64,000 nucleotides of DNA from Mastigamoeba balamuthi (GCA_902651635.1 CACRSC010000051.1:71703-135702), one strand, 5' to 3'. Shown: positions 23,794 to 35,539, counted from the stretch's first letter. Numbers and translations: made by a program. Notes: a model not told the origin generated them from the letters alone.

Positions 23794-25996
23794 ATGAAGG
23801 TGTCGTTCCGTGCCCTGCTGGTGGCGACAGTGTGTGCCGTCGTGTGGATCCCCATGATCATCGTCGTCGTCCTCTTCAACGCCCGCTCACAGAGGCTGCT
23901 CGAGAAGGCCGCCGAGGGTCGCTTGCCTCCCACGGTAGTACGCATCGGAGGCACGGTCTTCAAGAGCCTCGAGTGCGCAGAGAGCGTCGCCAGGCAGACA
24001 GCGATGGACATCTCGACGGGGTCGCTGGCACTGGTCGACACGCCTCAGGGCCTGCGCGACCTGCGGGTCCACTGGCACAACGTCCTGCGAGCACACAACA
24101 GCACCAGTGACGTGCAGTTCATCACCGCAGAGGGCACCGAGCACCCGGGGCGCCTCATTGGGCTCGTGGAGTTCAGCAACGGCGAGAACCTCTGGTGGTA
24201 CGCGCACCCCAATGCGACGTTCGAGCAGTGGCAGCTCAACGTGACGTCGCTCGAGCCCACGACTCTCGACTTCGTGGATCCGAACTTCGCGGGGCCGTGG
24301 CTGGCGCAGATGCACTCGGTGATCCCGAGGGACGTGGACGAGTGCTGGATGCCCATCTATCCCGTGTTCGGGCAGACGTGGTCCACGTTCGTGGTCAACG
24401 CGTACCAGCCCAACACGACAGGACCAGACCGCCCGCTGGCCGCGTACGCCATCGTCGACTTGGTCATCGGGGACGTCGCCAAGGTGTTCGCTGGCCTCCG
24501 GGTGAGCAAGGGGCTCGCCGTCCTCGTCGACTCGGCCTCTGCTACGCTCCTGGCGAGCACGTCAGATGACGTCAGCACATCCCGCCAGGAGGGCCAGGAC
24601 GTGGTGGCTGTGCTGGTGAACGAGACACATGGCAGGACAGCAGACGAGAGGCGTGTGGCAGCTGTGGACGAGTTGGTGCGGCGCAGGCACGGGAGCTGGC
24701 AGAAGCTGTCGCTGCATCTGGACACCGACTACAGCACGCCGTCGGCACCCCAGACAATTGTCGTGGATGGGAGGAAGACGCTCGTGTCTTTTGCTCTGAT
24801 CCAGAGACCCTGTCTGTCGTGGGTCGTGGCTGTCGTCGCTGAGCAGGACAGTGTGTCTGTGGACATCATCCCCATCATCGTGGCCATTGTCACGACAATA
24901 ATTGCTCTTGTTGTTCTGGGGGTTCTGAGCGTACTGCTCACGAGGCCGCTGGCCAAGTTGTCACGAAAGATGGACGCCGCCACTCGCCTCACGTTCCACC
25001 GTCGCGAGTCGGACATCTCATTGTTCTCCGAGTTCCACAAGCTCAACGACAGCTTCAAAAAGCTGAGCACGGGCATCGAGGCCATGACCAAGTTCGTCCC
25101 CATGCCCGTCGTCAGCCAGATCATGTCGCACAACGTCTCCCAAGACGGGTCCTCTCAGGACAATCTGTTGGCGGTGTCGATGAAGCGCGTGACGATCATG
25201 TTCTGCGACATCCGCGGGTTCACGACGCTGTCGGAGAAGCTCAAGACCAAGGTGGTCGTCCAGATGCTGTTCGAGTGGCTCGGGGCCTTCACCAAGGTCA
25301 TCGTCAAAAACGGTGGCATCGTCGACAAGTACATTGGAGACGTGCGTTGAACCCAAATGCAACCCCCTTGCATCTCGAGAGGCATTGTGTCACACTTAAT
25401 ATGTGTTTCAGTGTATTATGGCACTGTGGAACGCACCGCTGGACACGGACAGACCAGATGTGAGGGCTTGTGCCACAGCCCTCGAGTTCGACGAGGTGCT
25501 GAAGGTCCTGAACGAGGGCTTCCGGAAGGAGGGGCTGCCAGAGTTCGGAGTGCGCGTGGGGATCCACACGGGAGAGCTGTTTGTGGGGAACATCGGGTGC
25601 AACGACCACATCAACTACACCGTCTGCGGCACCCCCGCAAACATCGCTGCCCGCATCGAGCAACTGGGCAAGGTCTACGCCCTGACGCCCCTCGTGTCTG
25701 GCGATGTTGCGAAAAGTGTCAGCGACAAGTTCGTGTGCGTGTGGCTGGACGATGTGAAGCTGCGGGGGCACGAGAGCACAGTGACCAAGGTCTACCACCT
25801 CGCTGCTCGTGCCAACGAGGCCACACCAGAGCAGCTGTATGCGCACAAGGTGATGTCTGTCATTGATGACTCGACGTGTGGGGCGCGTGGAGGGAACGCA
25901 GAGCAACTGGAGCACGTTCAGGATGCGGTGAATGACTCTTCGATGTCTGAGTACCATAATGCACTCACACTGCTCGCCGACAAGCTCAGGCACTAG
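23794..25996 (+). CDS. Cache-domain membrane adenylate cyclase (paralogue 3)
   Basis: Exons 23794-25341 and 25412-25996, 710 aa. Signal-anchor, Cache-like ectodomain (ECWMPIYPVFGQTWSTF), TM2 (IPIIVAIVTTIIALVVLGVL) and class IIIb cyclase domain with the same Lys/Thr selector and both metal-binding Asp. Its ectodomain is closest to paralogue 1 in places (WSTFVVNAYQPNTTG), whereas its cytosolic half is closest to paralogue 2. That mosaic pattern suggests conversion among the copies. It is separated from paralogue 2 by the ankyrin and acyl-CoA synthetase genes. Confidence 0.9.
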
Positions 25997-26384
25997 AGCT
26001 TGCATGTACGAATACACTGCCGATAGTTGATGAAGTGAGAGTATTCCAATCAGATACGATTGTGATAATCCTGGTGTTGGAATACAAGAATTTGTTGGGT
26101 CAAATACTGTATCCTTGTTTTCCATTCATGATGAGAAAAACGCCCACCGGAGTCGCTTTGTAGTGAGCAATTGAACCAAGTGAGGATAGGCACTATCTTG
26201 CACATATCTGAGATGGTGCTCTGCTGTCGCGGGCGACGATTGAATATCCACAGTCACGCGTTGTTGGCGGGCCGAGAGAACCCCACGAATGAATGACTGC
26301 TTTAAGGTGATACTGCCAATGGGGCTTTTTCATTATGGACAGGGTTTACTTGGGGCGGGAGACCCGAAGAGAGATGCGCCACAC
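25997..26384. other. Convergent 3' region between cyclase and decarboxylase
   Basis: 388 bp, AT-richer than the genes, 3' ends of two convergent genes; no feature recognised. Confidence 0.5.
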
Positions 26385-28435
26385 TTAGTTGGTCTTGTCG
26401 TAGAAGGCAGCGTCGAGGTCGTTGAGCGCGTGCTTGAGGTCATTGACGAACTTGGGTACGTAGTCCTTGAAGTTAGGGTCCATGACGACGATACGGAACA
26501 TGCTGGCCTTGGCGTTGGCCTTGGTCTTGTACTCGGTCGTGGCCACGGTCAGCCCGTGGCACTGGCCCGTGTGCGTGTTCTGCCAGTCGCTCAGCATGCT
26601 CATGTAGCGCGCCTGGTAGTCGTGGGGCTTGGCGCTGAACATGACCATGCCGAGGTCCGTGTGCGGGTAGACCTCGAACCTCTCGGGGCTCTTGCGCAGC
26701 TCCTCCTTGAGCGCCTTGGCCCCCGCCAGCACGTCGCGCATCAGCGTCTGGTACGAGGGCTGCAGCACCTCGTGCGCGAAGTACTCGGCGGCCACGAAGG
26801 CCCCGGACCGCGACCCCTCGACGGTGAACGCGGATATGACCTTTCCGTGGATGTAGGGCGCCCCGTTGGCGCAGTCGACGAACTCGCGGTCGGCCTTGCG
26901 CTGCAGCATGAACACGGCCGTCGGGTACGGCGCATAGCCGCACTTGTGGGGGTCGATTGTGATGGAGTCGGCCTCCCCGAGGCACCCGAAGGCGTTGCGG
27001 GACACGGGGTCCTCGAGGTCGGCCTGGGCGTACTTGAAGTAGCCGCCGTACGCAGCGTCTGCGTGGACCCAGACCCCTGCCTGCCTGCACCTGTGGATGA
27101 TCGACTCGAGGTCGTCGACGACGCCGGCCTCGGTGCTGCCGATGGTGGCGACGACGGCCAGGACGTTGCTGAGGTCGTCCGGCAGGACCATGCGGTCGTT
27201 CTCGTCCGAGTTGCAGAAGACCAGCTGGAGGCCGAGCAGGTTACAGGCCTTGAGGACGCTGTAGTGCGCGTGCTCGTTGCACAGCACGATCTTCTCGGTG
27301 CAGGAGGTCAGGGCCTCCTTGTAGTCGCCGTACATCATGGGCTTGGGCGGCTGCAGCAGCTTGTTGCGGGCGACCCAGAGGCCCATGAGGTTGGCGATGG
27401 TGCCGCCCACGCAGACGTAGCCCCACGCGCTGTCGGGGTCGACGTCCTTGTCGACCTCCTCGTCCCTCCAGTCGACGTTCCAGCCCGCGACCTCGCGCGC
27501 GAGAGTCGTGATGAACTTCATCTCGCAGAGCGTCGTTGTCGGCGAGGCCTCCTGGGCGCAGTTGTTGGGGTTGAGCCACAGCACGTTCTTGAGCGCGTCC
27601 ACGTGGGGGACCGAAATGTCGTAGTTCATGTGGCCTTTGTAGCCCGGCAGCCACCACTGCGTCGACCCCTCGGTCACCTCCTTCTCGAACCGCTTCAGCC
27701 GCGTCCCGTACTCCCGGCGCGAGATGGCCAGCCTCTGGGCCTTGTTCAGCCCGTGCATGAACATCAGAGGGCGGTCCGGGTCCTCGTTCTGCACGGGTAC
27801 AGCACCGGAGCGGGTCAGGAATTGCTTGCAATCCAGTCTCACGGGAGAATGGAAAACAGACGAGTCCATGAAAAACGAATCAATGAGGCGCAACGCGTTC
27901 CTTCCTGCCGGGACCCCTTCATAATTCCCTTGATCGGGCAGCCTCGGCCAACAGAAGAGGAGAGCGGGCTGCGATGGCAGTCGAAGTGAAACAAGAAAGA
28001 AGACTGGAAACAAGGGGCAGAGGGATAATCACCCCGTTTGGCCCGTTGGAGGCCGCCAGCCTCAGCCCCTGAGTGTCCTGCGGCTCCTGGGGGGTCTGGA
28101 CATCGAGCTGCACGTGGAACACGGGCTCCAGGACCTGCTCCTTCTTATCCTTGGGCTTGGGGGCGCTGGCGGCGCCGATGGCGATGGTCGCGCTCGCGAT
28201 GACGGTGAACTTGTAGGTCGTGGTCCTCGAGCTGTGCAGCGTCTTCCACAGCAGCGCGTTGCTCGCGGAGGGGACCAGCTCGACAGCGGGCGTCGGGTTG
28301 TCCAGTTCGATCTGCGAGTGCGGTGAGAAAAAACGACCCGAGCGCATCACAAATGCGCTCTTTCCGAACCGTGATGGTCTCTCCCGCGGAGACGGAGACC
28401 GTGTTGCCGTTGTCCTTGATCGTGAGGAACACCAT
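26385..28435 (-). CDS. Tyrosine-decarboxylase-like PLP enzyme with N-terminal beta domain
   Basis: Three exons, 582 aa: 28435-28370, 28311-28033, 27788-26385. The catalytic region (residue ~116 on) is a group II PLP decarboxylase of the bacterial tyrosine-decarboxylase type: WWLPGYKGHMNYD, GYVCVGGTIANLMGLW, EHAHYSVLKACN (His stacks on PLP), WVHADAAYGGYF (Asp to the pyridine N) and the Schiff-base Lys in ITIDPHKCGYAPYPTA. It should decarboxylate tyrosine or a related amino acid to the amine; the substrate cannot be fixed from sequence. The first 115 residues (MVFLTIKDNG, SAGETITIELDNPTP) form a separate beta-rich domain that weakly resembles chagasin-family (I42) peptidase inhibitors. Intron 2 is 244 nt. 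Confidence 0.88.
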
Positions 28436-29590
28436 GGCGTTGAGAGTGGGAGTGGCTACGGAGTGGTGGAGAGGACTGTGTGAGCAGAGCACAACAAACA
28501 AGTAAATGAACAAAACTCAGCGGGAAAACCAGTAATTGTCGCCGACAGCGCTCTGACGCATGAGATCCGTCGGTGGGCATACATCGGTGCAATGGGGCCG
28601 AGAGGTGTGTTTTCCAATGTCGTCCCCACTGGGAAATCAGCAGGGGAGAAGCCCCACAAAAACACCGCAGGAACCTTCACGGCCCCTGTTCTGCAAGCCA
28701 CACCCCCTACATCAGCCAATTCGGCCTCATCCATTTCTCTCCCTCCAGGGCAGGACGTCGCTCCTTCTGCATTGCATCGGGAGCACCTGGCCTTCCCTGA
28801 TGCTATGGGCGTCGGACAGAGGAGCAGGAGAGGCTTGGAGGGACCAACTGAATCTTGTTGTGAAAACACAGCGCACAGCCCCGGCCCGATAGCAGTGCAC
28901 AACTCCGACGTTTTCCATACAAGAGGGAGAATGAAGAGATTCCAAACGCGCGGTGGCTCTTTGAGCTTGGAGTTAAATTCCGCAAGGCGCCAACAGGGTC
29001 CTGCTGACGTCCCACCAGGACAACGCCGGCGCAGTGACGCCGGAGCCGTCTACTGAGTGCTGGAATTCTCTTTGTTTTCTTTGCGACTCGATGTATAAAA
29101 TGTCCTGAACAAACGAGGTAACACGGTATTCGCTCAGCGGACCGCGTGAATTCAGCAACGAAGATGAGATAAGATGACCTTCGGTCTAAGCTAGGCTTTC
29201 ACAGAAGAGAGAACAGTGGGGGATGAGTAATCGATAGGCCACAAACCGGTGGTCGAGTGCACAGATATTTCCGATTTCTTTTGGATTGTACCGTAATTGA
29301 AGCCAAAAACCTGTGAGCGCGGGTGGTTGAGATTAATCCGAATTGAATTGAATTGAAAATTTTGAGGGAAAGGGGAGATCGTCGTATGTTGGGATGTGAC
29401 CCCCGCGGAGAGCCGTTGGACACACAGACCCCCGATGATTCACGTCGGTGACGTGCAAAGCAATTTTCCTCGACGAGAACGACGGGAAGGGGCTCAGAGC
29501 TCAGCCACGTGCAACACCGAGAACACCGTCTCGGCCAGTATCTGGTACCCGTACTGTATCGATAGGAAACCGGTAAGGCACATCAGGTGA
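28436..29590. other. Gene-poor region between decarboxylase and SGNH fragments
   Basis: About 1.15 kb without a credible gene. Open frames exist at 28592-29056 on the plus strand but show no conserved motif and no partner exons. From about 29080 the DNA turns AT-rich and contains a GAATT-repeat patch (29340-29358). Confidence 0.4.
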
Positions 29591-30112
29591 CAGTGGGGAT
29601 CTCGTCCTTCCCCGATATCGTCATCATTCAGCTCGGCACCAACGACGCCAAGAACGCGCAGTGGGACAGGTATTGGCTCCAGCTCGTTCTGAATTGTGAG
29701 GGGTTTGTGTGGATAGAATTCCTCCTCCCTATTCCGCGGGATGTTTGTAAGAGCGGTTCGGCTGCTGAACTCAGGAGGGTGGAGTGGGGCAGCGCAAACT
29801 GCAGCAACTCACTGAGGTCGGCATTTCACGCAGCGAGCTGTTCTGCGAGAACCTCGCGGAGCTCGTGGGGGTGTTCCAGGGGCTCGAGACCAGGCCGGAC
29901 GTGTTCCTGTGCATCCCCCCGCCGCTCTACGCCGACGGGTTCCACGGCTCCAACGCGACGCTGATCAACACGGTGCTGCCGGTGCTGGTGCAGCACGTGG
30001 CACGCCGGACGGGGGCAACACTTGTCAACGTGCTCGACCACATGGGCACAGCGCATCTGACCCACCCGGACTGGTTCAGGGACGGCTGCCATCCAACCGC
30101 TGTGCGACACTG
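29591..30112 (+). pseudogene. SGNH/GDSL hydrolase, C-terminal part (inverted relative to its N-terminus)
   Basis: Encodes FPDIVIIQLGTNDAKNAQW (SGNH block III, Asn) and, after an apparent intron from about 29670 to 29785, the stretch ELFCENLAELVGVFQGLE, RPDVFLCIPPPLYADGFHG and DWFRDGCHP (block V, catalytic Asp-x-x-His). The N-terminal part with the nucleophile Ser is not upstream; it lies just downstream on the opposite strand (30342-30113). Reversing this roughly 520-bp segment in place would restore one collinear gene on the minus strand. Either a real inversion broke the gene or the assembly flipped the segment. Confidence 0.65.
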
Positions 30113-30342
30113 GCGTCCTTGAACTGCCTCTGGTCCCAGTAGGGCTTGGTGGATTTCTTCATGGCGGACGATCCGCTGCAGCCGTAATTGCGCACTGAGT
30201 GGCCGGGGCCCAGCAGGGTGGCCAGCTTTTCTGGGTAGGTGCCGTCGCCCTGCCCCTGAGTGATGCTGTCGCCCACACAGGCGACGCGCACGTCGGCACG
30301 AGCGCACAGGGCGACCAAAATGACGAACAGGACGTGTTGCAT
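30113..30342 (-). pseudogene. SGNH/GDSL hydrolase, N-terminal part with signal peptide
   Basis: The minus-strand ATG at 30342 gives MQHVLFVILVALCARADV (signal peptide), then RVACVGDSITQGQGDG (block I, nucleophile Ser), NYGCSGSSA (block II Gly) and KPYWDQRQFKD, where similarity stops at about 30113. The missing blocks III and V are on the plus strand at 29591-30112. The product would be a secreted esterase/lipase-like hydrolase. Confidence 0.65.
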
Positions 30343-31799
30343 CGCCACTCAGCCCACAATTGGAAGAGTGAGAATATCTGAATGGGGAACATGACTGTGC
30401 TCAATGTACCACTTCACGTTGATCCAACGCAACCAATGCAGGGTATCAACAGCAGTCTCACCGGTGTTGAGAAATCGGGCACAGGCCAGATATCTTCCCT
30501 CATTGAATCTCTTTCACCTTCTTTTAACTGACAAAGATCATCAAGTGGAATTCCTCACATGAATGTGCTCATTTTCAAGACTGACCAGAATGGCAATTTA
30601 CTATTTCATCAAGACCAGCCCACATAAGAGGGCACCCTTGCCTGAAAGAGGTGGCAGAAACCCATTAGATGCAAAGCCGAGAAGTTATGAAAGATGCAAG
30701 AGAGGTGTGAATTCAGGCATGCTCTTGTTGACCATCTCGATGCTTACCTTGTTCCACATGTACAGCATTTGTATGTAAGTTCTGCAGATATCTCTCGTCA
30801 ATCTACCACAGTAATCCTATCCCTAACCTTCGACACTCTCCCAAAGTATCTCCTGTCTAACCCTTCCTGAACTGCCTGAGGGGCAGGGGTCCTGGAGTCT
30901 CAGACCACTGAATTTTGGTGGTGTTCCAACCAATCTTCAATCGCAATGAAGCGACGTCACCAGTGAAATCATTTCTTAATTGTCACATATTGAGAACAGT
31001 ACCAGCATGGTCTGAATACAGACTATGACTGGTTCATTTGGAAGGAATCAGACACACAACTCTGACTAATGAGCTTCCGACAGAGTTGCACGGATTCCTT
31101 CGTGGTCTCGAAGAGCGAGATTCCCCCCTGCGGCTGCGGTGCTGGATGATGGCTGCTGCTGTGATGGCTGGCTGAATTCAGAAGGCAGCAAGAGAACGCG
31201 TGCGACTGCACCGGCGATCCACTGGGTGGCTCAATCCTGGTGGAGTCCTCCTTGAAGCACCAGTCCAGACCGAGCGTAGATTGCACTTCTTGGGGGATGT
31301 ACACCGGACACCGTAGCAGCGGCTTCCTCTGCTGGTCTTCTGCCTCTGTGTTGGCCGTTTTTCTCACCGTGTAGCGGGTATAAGGCAAAAGTAGAAATAC
31401 AAAGGAAGACGCGGTGCATACCAGCGGTTACATAGCGCTGGAGAATGCAAGGACAGTGCTGCAACGCATGGTCAGCAGTGCTTGCGGCGACCCTCGAGGA
31501 GGCCGGGGGCCCACGGGACAGTGCAAAGATGGCCAAGGTCCGCCTGTCTCTCGCAGAGGATCAGATTCAGTCCGATTCGATTGGTGGCGTGGGCGTCGTT
31601 CAGAACAGACGCCGATAGACGGATACGGGAGTCCCGGCGTCTGCGCCATTCCAGTTTTCCTTCTCCTCATGATGACCTCCGGTGCTCCTGCTCTCCTGAT
31701 CACAACCGTCGCCGTCGGTATCCCCACTGCTCGTTTGTTCATTATCACATTTTGCTCTGTTGGACTCCGCTCGCATCCGCCACCAACACCCTCGCCGCC
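30343..31799. other. AT-rich intergenic region upstream of the fusion gene
   Basis: About 1.45 kb. 30350-31060 is markedly AT-rich with no long frame. 31060-31500 returns to higher GC with a 121-codon minus-strand frame lacking known motifs. It probably holds the fusion-gene promoter and decayed repeat sequence; no TIRs or LTRs seen. Confidence 0.4.
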
Positions 31800-34700
31800 A
31801 TGGTCTTCCTCACGATCGAGAACACGGGGAGCACTGTCCCCGTTGTCCCGGGCGAGACTATCACTGTCAGCGCCCAGAGGCCCCCCTCCCCCAGCGTTGC
31901 TCATCGCCCTGCCCTCTGGCATTGGCCCCGCTGTTCAGGTCGATCTCGAGACCCCGACGCCCGATGTCGAGCTCGTGCCGTCGGTGAGGAACATGCTGCT
32001 CTGGAAGACGTTCAAGACGGCCAGGGCCACGACGTTCGTCTTCACCGCCATCGACAAGGGGTCCATCGAGATCGCCCCGCTGTTCCGTGTGGACCTCGAG
32101 ATCAGGAAGCCCAGGAAGACCACCTACGCCGTCTGCAACGCGGAGAGGGTGAGACCGACCTCTCTCGCCTCGTGTTCCCCGGGGTTTTCTGAAATACCGC
32201 CATCGCGCGTCGAAATTCTCTCGGGTTCATATTTCATACAACAAAACACGATCACGGCTCAACGGCACCCACGATGGCTCTTACAGATGGTCAAGCAGAG
32301 GGTCCACGACCCGCCGCTGATGTTCCTTCACGGAACGAACACGACGCAGAGGATCAAGATGGGGTTGGCCGAGTACAAGCGGGAGCTGGAGCACTTCGAG
32401 ACGGAGCTCGACGAGGGATCGACGCTGTGGTGGCTGCCCGGGTACCAGGGCCACATGAACTACGACATCACCGTGCCGCACATTGACGCCCTCAAGAGCG
32501 CGCTGTGGTTCAACCCCAACAACTGCGCCTTGGAGGCGTCGCCGACGACGACGCTCCACGAGATGGACTTCATCGCCCAGCTCGCGCGCGAGATAGCGGG
32601 CTGGAACGTCGACTGGAGGGACCAGGGGACCGAGGCCGAGCCCGTGGACCCCAACAGCGCGTGGGGCTATGTCTGCGTGGGCGGTACCATCGCGACGCTG
32701 ATGGGCCTGTGGGTCGCCAGGAACAAAATGCTCGATCCCGAGGCCCCGAGGCCGACCGTCCTCTCGGGGGGCCCTCCCAACGGCTTCGTGACGGACAAGA
32801 TCGTTCTGTGCAACGAGCACTCGCACTACAGCATCGCCAAGGCCTGCAACATGCTCGGGATCCGCCACGAGCTCTGCCGCTCGGACGCGAACGACCGGAT
32901 GATCCTCCCCGACGACCTCAGCAACGTCCTCGCTGTTGTCCCCACCATCGGCAGCACCGAGGCCGGCGTCGTCGACGACCTCGCGTCCATCATCAACAGG
33001 TGCAGGCAGGCGGGGGTCTGGGTCCACGCAGACGCTGCGTACGGCGGCTACTTCAAGTACGCCCAGGCCGACCTCGAGGACGAAGTGACCCGCAACGCCT
33101 TCGCGAGTCTCGGGGAGGCCGACTCCATCACCATCGACCCCCACAAGTGTGGCTACGCGCCGTACCCGACGGCCGTGTTCATGCTGAGGCGCAAGACCAA
33201 CACCAAGTACGTCGACTGCGCCGGAGGCGCCCCGTACATCCACGGCAAGCTCATCTCGTCGTACACGGTCGAGGGGTCGCGCTCGGGCGCGCTGATCGCG
33301 GCAGAGTACTTCGCGCACAAGGTCATGCAGCCCTCGTACGAGCCCCTCATGCAGGATGTGCTCAAGGGGGCCGCGGCGCTCAAGCGGGAGCTGCGCAACA
33401 GCCCCGAGAGGTTCGAGGTGTACCCGCACACGGACCTCGGCATGGTTATCTTCAAAGTAAAGCCCGAGAAGAACATGCAGCAGTACATGAGCCTGCTGGG
33501 CGACTATAAGAACATGCACAACGGAGCGTGCCGCGGGCTCACCGTGGCCAGCACCGAGTACAAGACGGCCACCAACGAGAGGGACCCCATGTTCCGCATC
33601 GTCGTCATGGACCCGAGCTTCAAGGACTACGTGGGCAAGTTCGTCCGCGACCTGAAGAAGGCGCTCAAGGACATCGACAAGGGCAAGAAGGCCACCGTGG
33701 GCAGGTTCTTCTCGTCCAGCGCCGGTATCTCTGGAAGGGTTCCTGCAGTCGGAGGGGCCAAGACGCAGGAGGAGCTCGACGAAGTCCTAGAGGCTCTCGG
33801 CGAGCCCTCGACTCTCTGGAAGACCATGATCGGACTCACCCAGATCCCCAGGGCCTCTGGAAGGACTCACGAGGTTTGTCCCACAGCACCGCCCCAGCTG
33901 TTCTGACGCGCCACGCATGACAGGTCTTCAAGATGCTGACCAAATGGGCCGAGGACCACGGCCTCCAGTGGAAGTCGGACGGGACTGACAACCACAGCAA
34001 CCTGTTGATCACCAAGGGCAGCGTCGGCGAGGCCTACCGCAACTCCCCTGTCGTCATTGTCCAGGGCCACATGGACATGGTGACAGTGCACAACCAGGAC
34101 CGCCCCGACTACCAGCCTCTGACCGACAAGATCCAGCCCTTCGTCGAGGACGGCTTCCTCCGCGCCTACGGCACGACGCTCGGCGCTGACGACGGCATGG
34201 GCGTCGCCATGATTCTGGCTCTGCTCGAGTCCACCACCATCGAGCACCCGCCCCTGGCGGCCCTCTTCACGTTCGACGAGGAGACCTCCATGGCCGGGGC
34301 CTCGCAGGTCGCCCAGAACGCGGGGAGGCTGCTGCCCGCAGGCGCCAAGTACTTTGTCAACGTCGACAGCGAGGCTGAGGGCTGCCTGTTCCTCGGCGGC
34401 GCAGGCGGCAAGACGCTCAAGTACACCACGACCGTCCAGCGCACGGCCCTCGCGGACACGGAGGCCGTCGTCGAGTTCCGGCTGTCGGGGCTCAGGGGCG
34501 GCCACTCGGGCATCAAGATCGGCGAGGGGCGCGCCAACGCCCTGCAGACCATCGCGCGCGTCATCCTGCAGGCGTGCAGGGACGTGCCAGAGGCCAGGCT
34601 CATCTCGCTCAACGGCGGGCTGGAGAACACGAACGGGCCCGTGACCAACGCCATCACGGCGGAAGCACGCGCGAGGGTCGCTGTGCCAAGGGCAGTCCTC

Positions 34701-35363
34701 GACCAGGTCGCGCGCGAGGCGACGGCGGAGATGGGCAGGTGGCGCCAGGAGTACAAGAACGTGGAGGTCGTCTCGGACGTGGTCTTCGCGGCGACGACGG
34801 ATCAGGGCCAGCTGCAGCGCGACGCCGCTCTGAGGGTCGAGGACTCGCGGCGCATCCTGGCCTTCTGGGTCATCGCCCCCAACGGGCCCCTGCGCATGTC
34901 CCCGGACCCCGAGACGGCAGGCATGGTGGAAACGTCGTGCGCCCACCTGTACTGCAAGCTCGAGCCCGGGCAGAGCGACGTGCTGATCATGGGGTCCGAG
35001 CGCTCGAACCGCAACTCGCAGTGGGTCGCTGTCGACCAGGTCGTCACGTGCCTGGCCCAGCAGTGCGGGCTCAGCGTCGAGCTCTCCAACTACTTCCCTG
35101 TCTGGGAGCCCCAGCCGCAGTCGGATCTCGCCAAGGCGGCCCGCCAGGCCTTTGTCGAGGTCGCGGGACGCGCGCCAAAGGACGTCATTGTGCACGCGGG
35201 GCTCGAGTGCGGCATCATCAGCAGCGGGTTGCAGGGACTGCAGATGGTTTCGATCGGCCCTCAGATCGACAACGCGCACGACCCCAAGGAGCAGTGCCTC
35301 ATCTCCAGCGTGCAGCCAACATTCAAGTGGCTTTGCCGCCTCCTCCAGCACCTCAAGGACTGA
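31800..35363 (+). CDS. Bifunctional fusion: tyrosine-decarboxylase-like enzyme + PepD dipeptidase
   Basis: Four exons, 1100 aa: 31800-31865, 31939-32148, 32287-33873, 33924-35363, all phase 0. Residues 1-92: same N-terminal beta domain as gene 26385. Residues ~95-560: PLP decarboxylase with WWLPGYQGHMNYD, EHSHYSIAKACN, Asp341 (HADAAYGG) and Lys379 (DPHK). After a linker (SSSAGISGRVPAVGGAKTQ) residues ~595-1100 form a full M20 aminoacyl-histidine dipeptidase (PepD): start LWKTMIGLTQIPRASG, zinc/catalytic residues His670 and Asp672 (GHMDMV), Asp710 (GADDG), Glu740/741 (FDEET), NVDSEAEG and HAGLECGI. The PepD start (about 27 residues) is coded in the same exon as the decarboxylase, so two separate genes are unlikely. 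If intron 3 were retained, translation would stop at 33906. Confidence 0.88.
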
Positions 35364-35539
35364 TCCGGAATTATCCCACTTTGCCCTCCCACCATCTCTC
35401 TCCCCCCAATCCCAATGTGCTCGCTTCACAAAGGCAATCATCACATGTTTGAGCACCATCTGCGCAGAAGTTGAGTGAGTACGGCTGTCCTCTGGCAGAT
35501 AGAAGCTGCAGAAGCAAAGGCAAAAAGTGATACTACACC

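Noticed and set aside
26289-27989. 566-codon plus-strand frame opposite the decarboxylase
   Set aside because: Antisense shadow of the minus-strand PLP decarboxylase, Val/Leu/Arg-rich with no domain.
28592-29056. 155-codon plus-strand frame
   Set aside because: No motif, overlapping frames on both strands equally open, no sign of conserved protein.
31800-33906. Decarboxylase ending at the stop 33904-33906 with a separate PepD from ATG 33933
   Set aside because: Would leave the first roughly 27 residues of PepD on the decarboxylase and start PepD inside its own domain; the GT-AG intron at 33874-33923 solves both.
26385-35363. Calling the decarboxylases histidine or glutamate decarboxylases
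   Set aside because: The motifs fit the bacterial tyrosine-decarboxylase group best, but substrate cannot be decided from sequence alone.
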